The translations under genes were made by a program, and so were the position numbers. From NCBI GenBank assembly GCA_016946835.1, contig JACVTC010000049.1, positions 273,501-307,500 of the forward strand: a DNA stretch of 34,000 nucleotides, read 5' to 3'. Under the pieces are notes generated by a model, which saw nothing but the letters and a program-made list of their open reading frames with translations, did no database searches and was not told the DNA's origin. The stretch is from Neocallimastix lanati (nom. inval.) (lineage: Eukaryota > Neocallimastigomycota > Neocallimastigomycetes > Neocallimastigales > Neocallimastigaceae). The number at the start of each line of letters is the position of its first letter. Positions within the stretch are counted from its first letter, which is position 1. Shown piece by piece: positions 10,906 through 21,090 of this stretch.

Positions 10906-11764
10906 TCTTTTCTTTGTATTATCAATATTAAATTTATATAACATATTATTTATAAAATTTTTCTGTGAAATAATATATGAATTTATTTTCTTTCTTTACT
11001 TCAATTCCTAATATGTATTCAATTGGATTACCTTTAGATATTTTAAAATTTTTTAGTTTATTTTAATTTATTATTTGTTTAATGTATTTGTTTTCCCCAG
11101 CGATGACCATGTCATTCCACATATAAACCGATAATGCATTTTGTTATATTATTATTTTTTTTTTTTTTTGTAAATTTGAAGATACATTGTTCTGATTTAA
11201 TTTGAATGAACTCATTTTTTTTATTAGGAATTTTCTAATGGTTATTATTACCATTGTCTGCCAGATTGCTTAAGGCCATACAAAGCTTTGTTGAGCTTCC
11301 AATATCCCCGCCCAAAACGCGTATCGCCTTTAGGAATAGTAGTATAAAATATCTTTATCAAGCGGAGCATTAAGGTAAAGCGGCCTTTATATCAAGCTGG
11401 AAAATATTCCACTTAAGAGCAGCAGAAATAGCGAATATTAGTTTAAGACTATCAATGCAATGTTTAGAGAGTAGGAGAATAAGTTAATTCATAATCGATT
11501 CCCCATTTTTTGTTTTAAATCCACGAGCAACTAAACGAGCTTTATATTTATATATATTATTATTTGAATCACGTTTAGTGTTGAAAACCCCAATTTGTGG
11601 TAATGATGTTTTTTTTCGTTTTTAGGTACATTTTTAACAAAAGTCATAATATTATTAGAATAAAGTGTTATTAAGTTCATCATTAATAGCCTCAATCCAG
11701 TGATTTTTTGTCTTCACTGTTTATTGCTTCTTCATATGTATTTAGGAATGTGACAAAATATGGA

Positions 11765-13180
11765 AGCAATAATAATGTCGTTGATTTGGTCTTAGTTTTC
11801 TACGAGTACTAAATATTAGTAGGTGTAGTCTCTTTTATATTTTGGACTAAGTGGTCTTTTATAGATGTTGCCATATTCTGTATTGGCTACCATGTCATCC
11901 ATAATTTCATCTTTATTAAAATCAATAACACTTGATGCATCTATAAGAGATTTGTGGGCATAATTTTCTTTGTTTACTATATTATTGTTGTTAAAATTTT
12001 TTTATTTATTTCGTTTATTATTAGTAAGTGAAATTTCGTCTGATTTTTGAGAAATTTGGTTGGTTGAAAAATCGGTTATTAAAGGTAAATTCTGATTAAT
12101 ATTATATGGAAGAGTTATATTTTTTAAGATTTTCCATTACCGTATTTTTTTTTTTTTATTATCTGAAGGAATATTTTTGATATCTATTGTTAGGAGTGGG
12201 GCAATTATAGTTTTTCTTCATAGAGTCGCTGGGTTTTGAATTTTCGTTGAAATTAATTCATTATTTTTCGATAAAAAATTTTTTATTAATTAAATTTTGA
12301 TCATTTTTTTTGGTTAAATTTTTGATATTCATTGATTTATTTGAATTATTAATAGATTTATGTGAATCATTATTGTTGTCATATGTTAAATGTGATTCAT
12401 TAGTGTTATTTGAAATTATTGAATTATTTGAAATTTTTTTTGATATGATATGAATGTGATTTTGCTTCAGCCAATAGATTTTCTTGAAAAATTTTCATCA
12501 TTTTTTTAAAAAATTTTTATTATTAAAATATTTTTTTTTCATATTATTATTATTTATGGTAAAATTCGGTAAATTTTGGCTTGGTTTTTCATTATTTTTT
12601 CAAATTCGGTTATTTTTTCTTTTCCTTTGTTCCTGCTGGAAGTTGAGGCGGCGTAAGCAGGATCTTCTGGTTTATATATTTCAATAGTACTAGAATTAAA
12701 ATTGGTATTCTTGGTATTATTTCTAAACTTTTTTATTATAATTTTTATTTATTATTTCTAAATTTTTATTTATCTCAGCCAAATAATTATTTTCAGAATT
12801 ATTTTTGTCAACATTGTTGAAATTGAATTTCAATTTAAATTCACAATTATTTTTATTTTTAATTTGCAGGGTTAATTTTTGAATTTATTTTAACATCTTT
12901 ATTTAAATTATGGTTATTTTTCTGGTTTATATCTTTATTATCAAAATCTTGGTTTTCTTCATTTAACGATATATTATTGACATGCTTATTTTTAATGTAA
13001 TTACTTTTATGTTCTGTATTAGTAGTCCTTTCATTATTAATATTTTCATTTAAAATGCTTTCTTCATTTAAAGATTTTTCTTCCATTAAAATTATTTTCA
13101 TTGTTTATATTATTATCTTCATTTATATTATTATCTTCATTTATATTATTATCTTCATTTATATTATTATCTTCATTTAT
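11765..13180 (-). pseudogene. Asn-rich spacer between gag and reverse transcriptase; integrase not detected
   Basis: On the minus strand this 1.4-kb stretch encodes mostly Asn, Lys, Ile, Ser and Glu with many stops. One open piece at 13101-12859 reads as an 80-residue Asn/Glu/Lys-rich peptide. A patch near 12690-12620 gives PEDPAYAASTS, and one near 11960-11900 gives NYAHKSLIDAS; both look like ordinary protein and may belong to the linker before reverse transcriptase. I looked for the protease DTG/DSG, the integrase zinc-binding HHCC pattern and its DDE core, and did not find them. Either protease and integrase were deleted, joining gag to the linker, or they are too decayed to read. Confidence 0.6.
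13106..13178 (-). repeat. 18-bp tandem repeat coding for Asn/Glu/Asp/Ile low-complexity sequence
   Basis: Four copies of TATATTATTATCTTCATT lie head to tail on the plus strand. Read on the minus strand, the unit gives NEDNNI repeats. It lies where the gag tail meets the Asn-rich spacer, so repeat expansion may have occurred at this junction. Confidence 0.85.
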
Positions 13181-14236
13181 TATTGTTATATTGGTTACCA
13201 TTTTGCTTTCCTCTTGTTCTTAGAGTTAGAGCTTTTGTTACTATGGTTGTTGTGTTGATTTTTCTTTGAGGAATTATTATTAGTTCTTTTTTCCTCTACC
13301 GATAAAATCTAGATCCATAGGATCATCTTTTTCATTGGTTTTGTTATCTTCCCAATTGTTGTTATGTTGATTTTTCTTTGAGGAATTATTATTAGTTCTT
13401 TTTCCTCTACCGATATCTAGATCCATAGGATCATCTTTTTCATTGGTTTTGTTATCTTCACAATTTTCTTGGTAAGATTTTGCATAAATAAAACTTTTGA
13501 GATTATTAATATATATACATTAGGGTCACTATTCAAATTAATTTGAATGATATTTTTATAATCATCCGGTAGTATGTTATAGAGATATTTTAATTTTTTC
13601 CTTATCAGTGATCTCCACATGTTGTTTCTTCTTTCATATCATCGAAAGTTTCTTTCATAAGTTCTAGCTTTTTCGATGATTTGATTTCTGTCTCTGGCTT
13701 TAATACTTCTTAACCTTTTTAAAGCCAGTATTCCATATCAGCATTTGAATTTCCGTATTTTAATTTGAGTCTTTCCATTATACGGAAACCATTATTAAGT
13801 CTGCTGATTTCTCTTAAAAAACAGAATCATCGACCTTCTTACTGATCATGAGTATCATGTCAGCATCGATCTTTTCTGCTTCCTCAACTAATCTGATATG
13901 ATTAAGAGGATTACCAAAAAAAAAAAGTTAGTTAGCTGAGTATTTGATATCAACGTCATTGTTTCGATTAACCTCAGCATTGTTGTTTCGAATAGGTGCA
14001 AGCAGGAGCTTGCGGCAACATTTTGGTAATTAATTTAGTAATTACCTTGTTGGTAACATCGTTGACATTGGGAGTTATAATTAAAACCTACATCATTAAG
14101 TTTTCCAACGACGTCGACTTCCATGAATTCCTTAATGCCTTGACGTTTAGCGGCATTGTCAATAAGGAAATTTCCACTCATTAAAGTTGGATTTTCCATG
14201 GAGGCGTTGGTCCTTAGCTAAGTTAAAGTCTTGCAT
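13181..14236 (-). pseudogene. gag: Decayed copia gag
   Basis: The start codon lies on the minus strand at 14236-14234, about 60 bases after the primer-binding site. The first residues include QRLHGKSNFNEWK, the typical copia Gag opening (LHG.SNF.EW). After a frameshift the reading continues with FLIDNAAKRQGIKEF in another frame. Further on, MERLKLKYG and LKYLYNILPDDYKN (about 13590-13560) match the body of a copia Gag polyprotein domain. The tail carries DPMDLD followed by RGK and Asn/Lys-rich sequence, and that tail is present twice as a tandem repeat. Frameshifts occur near 14165, 13925 and 13830 and elsewhere. No CCHC zinc knuckle could be found. The product would have formed the virus-like particle shell. 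Confidence 0.85.
13254..13466 (-). repeat. Tandem duplication (about 112-bp period) in the gag tail
   Basis: Two near-identical units start at 13254 and 13366, each beginning GTTGATTTTTCTTTGAGG on the plus strand. They encode the DPMDLD plus basic/Asn-rich tail segment. The copies differ by small indels (for example GATAAAATC against GATATC), which shift the frame between them. Confidence 0.9.
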
Positions 14237-14296
14237 GATTTCGAAGCGGTGAAGCGTATTAATTAAGTACTTTTAATAATAAATGATAGGAGTCAA

Positions 14297-14311
14297 CTGA
14301 GACTCTTAATC
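14297..14311 (-). other. Primer-binding site complementary to the anticodon arm of tRNA-Lys(CUU)
   Basis: Directly next to the right LTR the plus strand reads CTGAGACTCTTAATC. The core GACTCTTAATC is the anticodon loop and stem of eukaryotic tRNA-Lys with anticodon CTT, shared by the yeast and human tRNAs. On the minus (element) strand it is therefore complementary to that tRNA, with no gap after the LTR. The primer would end 4 bases after the anticodon, at about tRNA position 40. This is the geometry known for Drosophila copia, which uses the 5' half of initiator tRNA-Met. A usual TGG start, complementary to a tRNA CCA end, is absent. Confidence 0.75.
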
Positions 14312-14630
14312 TGTTAGCTTTATTAAATTTATATCTATAATAATATTCCTTATGGAATATGGTATACAAGGGAAATAAGTGGATGATCTATCTTTCAGCT
14401 TTAAAGTAATAAAGTCACATGTTACTACATGCGTTTTCCATAACATAGAATAAATTAAAAATTAATTAAATAAATATTAAAAGATAATTAACATAGATTT
14501 ATACAAGACGATAGATCATAATACATTTAAGTAATCATTAAATATAAATAAAGTAAATACACATAAATATAAATAAATACTATAAATAAATTAAATTAAA
14601 TATATAGTTAAATTATGAGTGCAGTCAAAA
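14312..14630 (-). repeat. Right LTR of the copia element (5' LTR in element sense), uninterrupted
   Basis: This 319-bp copy starts TGTTAGC directly after the primer-binding site and ends GCAGTCAAAA, where the left LTR has GCGGTCAACA. It matches the two outer parts of the left LTR and so shows the state before the nested insertion. In element sense it would carry the promoter and 5' leader, but no TATA box stands out from the AT-rich background. Confidence 0.92.
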
Positions 14631-15160
14631 ATTATTATTTTATTATTATTATTTATTTATTATTCAATTATTCAATTATTTATTATTTATTTAATTATTT
14701 ATTATTTATTATATTATTTATTATATTATTTATTATTTATTATTTATTATTTATTATTTATTATTTATTATTCAATTATTTATTATTTATTATTTATTAT
14801 TTATTATTTATTATTTATTATTCAATTATTTATTATTTATTATTTATTATTTATTATTTATTATTTATTATTTATTATTTATTATTTATTATTTATTATA
14901 TATTATATATTATATATTATTTATTATTTATTATTTATTATATATTATATATTATTTATTATTTATTATTTATTATTTATTATTTATTATTTATTATTTA
15001 TTATTTATTATTTATTATTTATTATTTATTTAATTATTTATTATTTATTATATTATTTATTATATTATTTAATATATTATTATTATTTATTATTTATTAT
15101 TTATTATTTATTATTATTTATTAATAAATACTCTTTTTATTATTTATTATTTATTATTTA
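14631..15160. repeat. (ATTATTT)n heptanucleotide array with TTCAATT interruptions
   Basis: About 500 bp of ATTATTT heptamers, broken by TTCAATTATT and short ATATT runs, end in the recurring cap TTATTAATAAATACTCTTT (about 15117-15135). The long Tyr/Leu/Phe/Ile open frames across it are by-products of the 7-bp repeat, not genes. Confidence 0.92.
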
Positions 15161-16199
15161 TTTGTTTTTATTCTATAATTAAATATATTATTCAATTATT
15201 AATTAATATACTTTTTATTAATTGTCAAAAAAAAAATTAATTTTTTTATTTATTAATAATAAATGAATTAATAATTAATAATATTAAATTTTAAAGCCAT
15301 GCGTTTTTTTCTTTTCTTTCTTTCTATTAACTAATTAGGAATAATTAAAATTGTTTTAATTTTTTCTTCTTTATATGTAAAAATTTAAATTTTTTTTAGG
15401 TTTTATTTTTAAACTTTTTTTTTTTATTTCGTGTATTTATACATTTATATTTATATATTTATTTATAATTATTTATATTTATTTATATTTATATTTATAT
15501 ATATTTATATTTATATTTATATTTATATTTATATTTATATTTATATTTATATTTATATTTATATTTATATTTATATTTATATTTATATATTAATATTTTT
15601 TGATTTGTTACCATAAACTACCAATGAATTTTTTCGCTTTTCTATTTAAAATGAATAAAAAAAAAAAATAAAAAAAGGAAAGAAAGAAAGAAACATTTTC
15701 TTTCTATTACCATTCATTAATCACTACTTCTCTCTATATCATTGGTATTACCAATAGAAATAAAAGATTGAAATGATATTACTATTTCTTATTTTTAATT
15801 CGTTTATAGATTAAAAAAAGAAATTTAATTATTTTTAAAAATTATTAATAAAAGTATAAAAAAATATATAGTCTATATTAATAAATATATATATATATTT
15901 TTTTTTTGTAATAATAAAAGTTGTTTATATATTTTTCTTTAACAAATAACAACTTATATATGTAAATGAATTAATATATCTCTCTTCTTTTAATATCCAT
16001 TTAAAATATGATTATGATTTAATTATTAATAAATAATTTTTTTTTTTTTTAATTTATTTATATTATTATAATTCCAAAAAAAAAAAAAAAAAAATTACAT
16101 TATTCTATATATTACATTACATTACTCTACAAATTAAATTATTACATTATTCTAAAAATTACATTATTCTAAAAATTAATATTATAAAATTTTTTTTTT
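15161..16199. repeat. AT-rich DNA with a (TATATT)n hexanucleotide array
   Basis: ATATTT hexamers run at about 15490-15590 nearly without interruption; a looser version begins at 15440. The rest is AT sequence with GAAAGAAAGAAAG at 15678 and TTACATTA repeats at 16095-16170. No gene is visible. Confidence 0.8.
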
Positions 16200-16366
16200 T
16201 CAAGACTGGGATTAACGAGCACGAAGATTCATTCAGTCTCTCTCTCCCCTAGACGTATTAGACGATCATTGATTTTTTTTTTTTTGCTTATATCCTTTCA
16301 GTCATCAATACCGACGACCTCTCTCTAAGCAAGACTAATAAAGAGGAGGAGGAAGGAAAGATAAAG

Positions 16367-16400
<34 letters not shown>

Positions 16401-16560
16401 ATTTTCCTTAAATGTCACTTTTTTCACTTTTTTTTATACACAGACGAACATCTTTTTTTTTTTTTTTTTTTTTTTTTTCTTCATTGATCACTTGAGAATC
16501 ATTATTCATTGAGGGGGAGGGAAAGGAGGGAGGAATAGGGAACAACTTTTTAATACTAAA

Positions 16561-16605
<45 letters not shown>

Positions 16606-16745
16606 CAGTTTTCAGATCAAAGATCAAGTACCCCTTAACGATTCTAAAACTAACGCCATTCCCGAACTGGCGGAGAAAAACGGAAACGAGAAATGAGAAA
16701 TGGAATTTTCTCCATTGTGTAAAATGACCTACCTGTAACCCTCAA
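16200..16745. other. Island of mixed composition interleaved with long homopolymers; unidentified
   Basis: Segments of near-normal base composition (16201-16270, 16288-16365, 16497-16545, 16606-16742) alternate with runs of 12-35 T or A. The segments include CCGACGACCTCTC, a purine stretch GAGGGGGAGGGAAAGGAGGG and the inverted pair CGCCA/TGGCG (16655-16673) with a 9-base loop. No open reading frame crosses it and no rRNA, tRNA or known small RNA was recognised. It could be a promoter or leader of a noncoding transcript, or a decayed unit. Confidence 0.4.
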
Positions 16746-16783
16746 AAAAAAAAAAAAAAAAAAAATTTTTTTTTTTTTTTTTT
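16744..16783. repeat. A22-T18 homopolymer dyad
   Basis: A run of 22 A passes directly into 18 T, giving a perfect 18-bp inverted repeat without a loop. About 80 bp downstream lies a run of roughly 50 T (16861-16910), the longest homopolymer here. Both are prone to length error in assembly. Confidence 0.85.
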
Positions 16784-16857
16784 ACATGATTCTAATAATA
16801 ATTTGTCAGAATTTTTTTTAGATAATTTTTTAGGTCTTAACCATGAAAAGATATCAA

Positions 16858-16910
<53 letters not shown>

Positions 16911-16914
<4 letters not shown>

Positions 16915-18650
16915 AAATAAAATTAATATTAAAATAAAGTATTTATTTCATTATGACTAAATTAATTTATAAAATTTAATTTATTATTACTCATCATGTG
17001 ACATGAATATTTAATGGATATACTACTAACCATCATTCATAATATTTTTTTTTTTTTACGAAATAATTTAGCCAGAAAGACATTAACAAAATAGATTTAA
17101 TTTATTATAACCATACACCCATAAAGATTACAAAGTATTATTAAAAATCAATATAGCAGAATTATTTGAAATTAAAATTAAAATTGAAATTGAAATTGAA
17201 TAAAAGTTAATTCAATTATTATTATAACAAAATTAACATTATTCCATTAATTCATTAATTCTAATATTAAAAGTAATATATATTAAAAATGATTAAAAAT
17301 AAAATAAAATAAAAAAAAAAAATAAATAAAAAAGTTTTTTCGATTAAAGAACTTCATATAAAATAAAATATTATAAAGTAATAATAATAATAATAAATAC
17401 ACAATATGGATATATACAACATATAATAATATATATTTATATATTTATAATTTTATATTTTTATATATTTATATCATATTACAATATTCAAAAATGAATA
17501 ATAATAAAAAAATAATAAAATCATATTACAATATTCAAAAGTGAATAATAAGAATAATAAGAATAGTTTATATATATATATCTATTCATCTATCTTTTTA
17601 TCTTTATATATACATATATATATTATTCTCCTAATAAATATATATATATATATCAATCTATCTTTAATCTATCTTTTTTTTTTTCTATTTTTGATTCTCT
17701 TTATATAAAAACTTTTTTAATTTTTAATTTTTTTTTTAAAAAAAATTTCATATGTATGATATATATGATATATATATATTTAATTAATTATTATTATTAT
17801 TTAATTATTTTTATTTTTTTTTTTAATTAATTAATTATTTTTATTTTTATTTTATATCAATTATTTCATTTTTAAATGATTTAATTTTCTTTTCTTTTCC
17901 TTTTTTTTTTTAACAGAATTCAATATTTGAATAAAAAGAGTTTTTTTTTTAAAAAAAAAAAAAAAAAAAGTTTTAATGGTACTTTTCATATTTATTAATA
18001 TATTAATAATATTTTTTTTTTCCATTTTTTCCATTTTTTCCATTTTATCTTTATTTTATTTTTTTTTTTTTTTAATATTATCATGACTTTCTTAATTAAT
18101 TATTGTAAAAATATATATTAATTATATATAATTTAAATATATAAATATATTAATTATATATTTTTATTTATTATATTATCTATTAAAGTATAGAATGTAT
18201 TTTTAATAAAATAATAATAAAAAAAAAATTTTTTTTAATTTCTTTTCCTTTTTTGTATTTTTGTCTCTTTTTTTTTTTTTTTTTTTTTTTTTGTATTCTT
18301 GTCTCTTTTTTTTTTTAAAAAAAAAAAAGAATATATTTATTTATATTTCATTCATATATTCTCTAATATATTCATTTCTACAGGAATATATACATAGATG
18401 TATACAATCTTATATACATTATGGTTCATTTGTAGACATGTAAGAGAAAATTTATTTATTTTATTCATTTATTTTTATTTATATATATATTATATACATA
18501 CCTCTATTTATATATATATATAATATATAAAATATATGATCTTTTTTTTTTTTTTTGTATACAAATTTTATATACAACATTTTTTACTATTTTATAAATA
18601 TTAAATAAATTATTTTTTTACCATTACACCATAATAATAATAATAATAAT
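16911..18650. other. AT-rich intergenic DNA, no gene seen
   Basis: A 47-bp duplication starts at 17474 and 17521 (TCATATTACAATATTCAAAA). TCTATC and TATATA runs follow at 17570-17680, a T/A-tract junction at 17941-17969 and another at 18309-18328. Two small open frames here (17861-18043 minus and 18261-18443 plus) consist of Lys or Phe runs and are not supported. Confidence 0.65.
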
Positions 18651-19242
18651 AATATGATAAAGTGCGCCTTGGTTCAAGTTCTCTTGTTGGGAGAAGTTTT
18701 ATTTAAGTAGTTATTTAATTATAAATTTTATTGATTTATTATTTAAAAGTAATTATAAAATTAATTAATACATGTATTTATTTATTATCTCGAAAATATA
18801 AAATAATTATAATTTTGGCATAAAACTGTGCTGCAAAGAATAATTATAAAGAATTATTCTTGTTTTTATATTTGTAGTTCATAATAAACTATTCAATTAA
18901 TTAATTCTCTTAGAGTAACTATTAAGTATTTAAAGTATTTAATATAAAAGTATAAAATAAAATATAAAATATTAAAATAAAATATTCATAAAAATATTAA
19001 TAAAAATATAAATTTATTATAATTAATAAAATATAAAATATTAATATAAAATAATAATTATTAAAAATAATTAAAAATATAATAAAATAAAATAATTAAA
19101 ATGAAATAAAATAAATTACTTACATAACATAAAATTTATGTATTTTATAGAACTTATGTTGTTACATAAATTTATCTTATATCACGTTATTTTTAGATCA
19201 TTTTATAAATCCTATGATAATTAATCAAGTGATTAATTAATT
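18651..19242. other. AT-rich DNA with a short GC-richer patch
   Basis: At 18659-18700 the sequence AAGTGCGCCTTGGTTCAAG and following is less AT-rich. GGTTCAAGTTC resembles a tRNA B-box, but no T-stem or acceptor stem pairs around it. The remainder is simple AT sequence. Confidence 0.4.
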
Positions 19243-19674
19243 AATGTGTTATTCTTTATGTTGTAGCTGGTTCAATAAGTGTATTTGAGTTATAATTTTT
19301 ATTAATATTTATTTTATTACAATATTATTTCTAATAATATTAATTATACTGTGAAGTATTAATAATATATAATTGTTATAAATAAATATATATATATATA
19401 AATATAATATATATAAATAAATAATAATATTTTAATATGAATAATATATAAATAATATAAACTATTATATTAATTATATATACTTTAATAATTTAAAATA
19501 AAAAGTATAATTTAAGAAATATATATAAGGAATATATACAAAATATAAATAATATAAAATATAAATCATAATATAAAATATATAATAATATAAATTATTA
19601 TAAATAATAATATCTGAATATACAAATATTCAAATATACAAATATGTTTACTAACACCTCTTTGCTTTATATCA
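19243..19674 (+). mobile_element. Second copy of the nested insertion, in inverted orientation
   Basis: The 432-bp sequence starts AATGTGTTATTCTTTATG, continues TTGTAGCTGGTTCAATAAG, and ends CTTTGCTTTATATCA. It is the reverse complement of 9358-9867 at both ends, with a shorter AT-rich middle. TAATT lies on both flanks (19238-19242 and 19675-19679), consistent with a 5-bp target duplication using the same ends as the copy at 9358, though low in information. No coding capacity is visible. Confidence 0.75.
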
Positions 19675-19704
19675 TAATTTATTTTTATGTAATTAATAAT
19701 AAAA

Positions 19705-19806
19705 TAATTTATTAATAATTAAGGTTTTTATTTCCATTTCATATCAAATAATAATAATACTTGATGATATGAAATAGAAATAAAAACTCTAATTAATAAT
19801 AAATTT
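19705..19806. repeat. About 100-bp foldback with long arms
   Basis: The left arm (about 19705-19747, including GGTTTTTATTTCCATTTCAT) and right arm (about 19761-19806, including ATGAAATAGAAATAAAAAC) are reverse complements with few mismatches, around a loop of about 13 bases. It starts 30 bp after the mobile-element copy. It may be a hairpin RNA, a miniature element or the result of an inverted duplication. Confidence 0.8.
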
Positions 19807-20594
19807 ATGTTAATTAAGAAATGTAGTAAAATCATAAATTTATGTATTAATCTAGTTTTTATAGTTTTTATTGTATTTCTTATTAGAAATTTATATATTT
19901 TTATTATTTAATTTAAACATAAATGAAAGTAAATTAATAATTATACTTTAATATAGGAAAACTTTATTATAAGTAAATAATTATAAAAGAGAAAAATATT
20001 TAGAAATAGTTTTATTTCTTTGTCCAAGAATAAGAAATAGTAGATTAGTGTAATTCTTGAGATCAAAATATGAAAATAAATATTAAATGTTAAGAATAAA
20101 TGTTAGTTTATAATTTTTAATAATGATAAGTAAATGTAATTCTTCTAGATAAATAAAATTTAAATAAAAATTATTTTTATAAAACATAAATTATATCCCC
20201 CAAATAAAGAATAAACCTTAAAAGAGCCGAACCTGAACTTCGTACTTTATCATTGATTAATATAATGTAATGAGTATAATGTACAAAGATATATTGGATT
20301 GATATAAGCATTGAATAAGTTAAGAGCTAAGTAAACTCTATTATAAAAAAAAATATTTAATAAAGTTGACATAATAGTAAACCCTAAATACTTGAAAATA
20401 CTTGACTCTTACAACAATAATAAATAATGAGTAATATTAAAATAATTTAATAATTAATTGATCAATAATCAATAATCAATAATATATAATGATTACTGGT
20501 AATCATTAATATTATACAACCATTTTAAGTACAATAAAATTTTTAATAATTTATAAATATTAAATTAAAATTAATAATAATAACAAATTTAAAA

Positions 20595-20633
<39 letters not shown>

Positions 20634-20985
20634 CTTTAAAAAAATTGAAATTGAATAAAAGAAAAAAAAAATAACGAAATAAAATAATTAATATATAATT
20701 TTTTTAAGTATATTATATAGTTATATTAATTATTATGTTTTTATATTTTTAAATATTTTCATTTTTTTTATATTTATTTATTTATTTACTATCAATTTAT
20801 AATCATTTTACTTTTTATTAATACTTTACTATTTCATTTTTATTTCAATTTTATTCTTTTTTTTATTTTATTTTATTTTATTTTATTCAATCTGCACTTT
20901 ATATTCATATTCTACTATTTATTTTATTTTATTTTATTTTATTTTATTTTATTCAATCTGTACTTTATATTTATATTAAATCACT
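19807..20985. other. AT-rich intergenic DNA, no gene seen
   Basis: One less AT-rich patch (20197-20250, with AAGAGCCGAACCTGAACTTC) shows no coding frame. A run of about 34 T occupies 20600-20633, and TTTTA repeats lie at 20860-20885 and 20923-20953 around a duplicated ATTCAATCTG(C/T)ACTTTATA. Confidence 0.6.
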
Positions 20986-20987
20986 AT

Positions 20988-21090
20988 TTATTTTATTTTT
21001 TATTTTTTATTTTTTATTTTTTATTTTTTATTTTTTATTTTTTATTTTTTATTTTTTATTTTTTATTTTTTATTTTTATTTTTATTTCAT
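20988..21090. repeat. (ATTTTTT)n heptanucleotide microsatellite
   Basis: About a dozen uninterrupted ATTTTTT units lie here, ending in ATTTTT variants. Confidence 0.9.

Larger units (their letters stand above)
10088..11764 (-). pseudogene. pol: Decayed copia reverse transcriptase / RNase H
   Basis: Copia pol motifs follow one another down the minus strand in the expected order: TYEEAINSEDKKS (about 11740), KYKARLVARGF (about 11550-11520), FQLDIKAA (about 11405-11380), LNKALYGLKQSGRQW (about 11305-11265), a YVDD-type box (about 11130-11105), KSAIGSLIYLS (about 10780-10740), then RNase H with YTDSDFAG (about 10580-10550), STSG, SKKQTSVATSTAEAGY (about 10490-10440) and DILTK (about 10175-10160). 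The C-terminus runs through the polypurine tract to a TGA inside the LTR. Frameshifts are visible near 11380, 11114 (within the catalytic box), 10730, 10518 and 10150. The intact enzyme would copy element RNA into DNA; this copy cannot. Confidence 0.92.
9257..14630 (-). mobile_element. Degenerate Ty1/copia LTR retrotransposon, minus-strand orientation
   Basis: The element is complete in outline: LTR (9257-10093), polypurine tract, RNase H and reverse transcriptase, an Asn-rich spacer, gag, primer-binding site, and the second LTR (14312-14630). Domain order and motifs (KARLVARGF, FQLDIKAA, a YVDD-type box, SKKQ and STAEA) place it in Ty1/copia (Pseudoviridae). The ends are TGTT...AACA, with the last base of the right LTR altered, and ATTAT lies on both outer flanks (9252-9256 and 14631-14635). 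This fits a 5-bp target duplication but has low information inside an ATTATTT array. Multiple frameshifts make it inactive. By eye the LTRs differ at roughly a dozen positions over about 320 bp apart from the nested insertion, so the insertion is not ancient. No integrase core or zinc knuckle was found, so an internal deletion is likely. Confidence 0.93.

Noticed and set aside
13996-14184. 62-codon plus-strand open frame within the retrotransposon
   Set aside because: It is antisense to the recognisable gag sequence on the minus strand.
14615-15182. Two long overlapping open frames rich in Tyr, Leu, Phe and Ile (169 and 187 codons)
   Set aside because: They are translations of the 7-bp ATTATTT repeat, which has no stop in several frames; composition and repetition exclude a gene.
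18659-18700. tRNA-like B-box GGTTCAAGTTC
   Set aside because: No T-stem, anticodon arm or acceptor stem can be paired around it, so no tRNA or tRNA-derived SINE can be supported.
18656-20258. Possible terminal inverted repeats GATAAAGTGCG (18656) and the reverse complement of 20230-20258
   Set aside because: Only GATAAAGT.CG matches without gaps; with this base composition that is too short to define an element.
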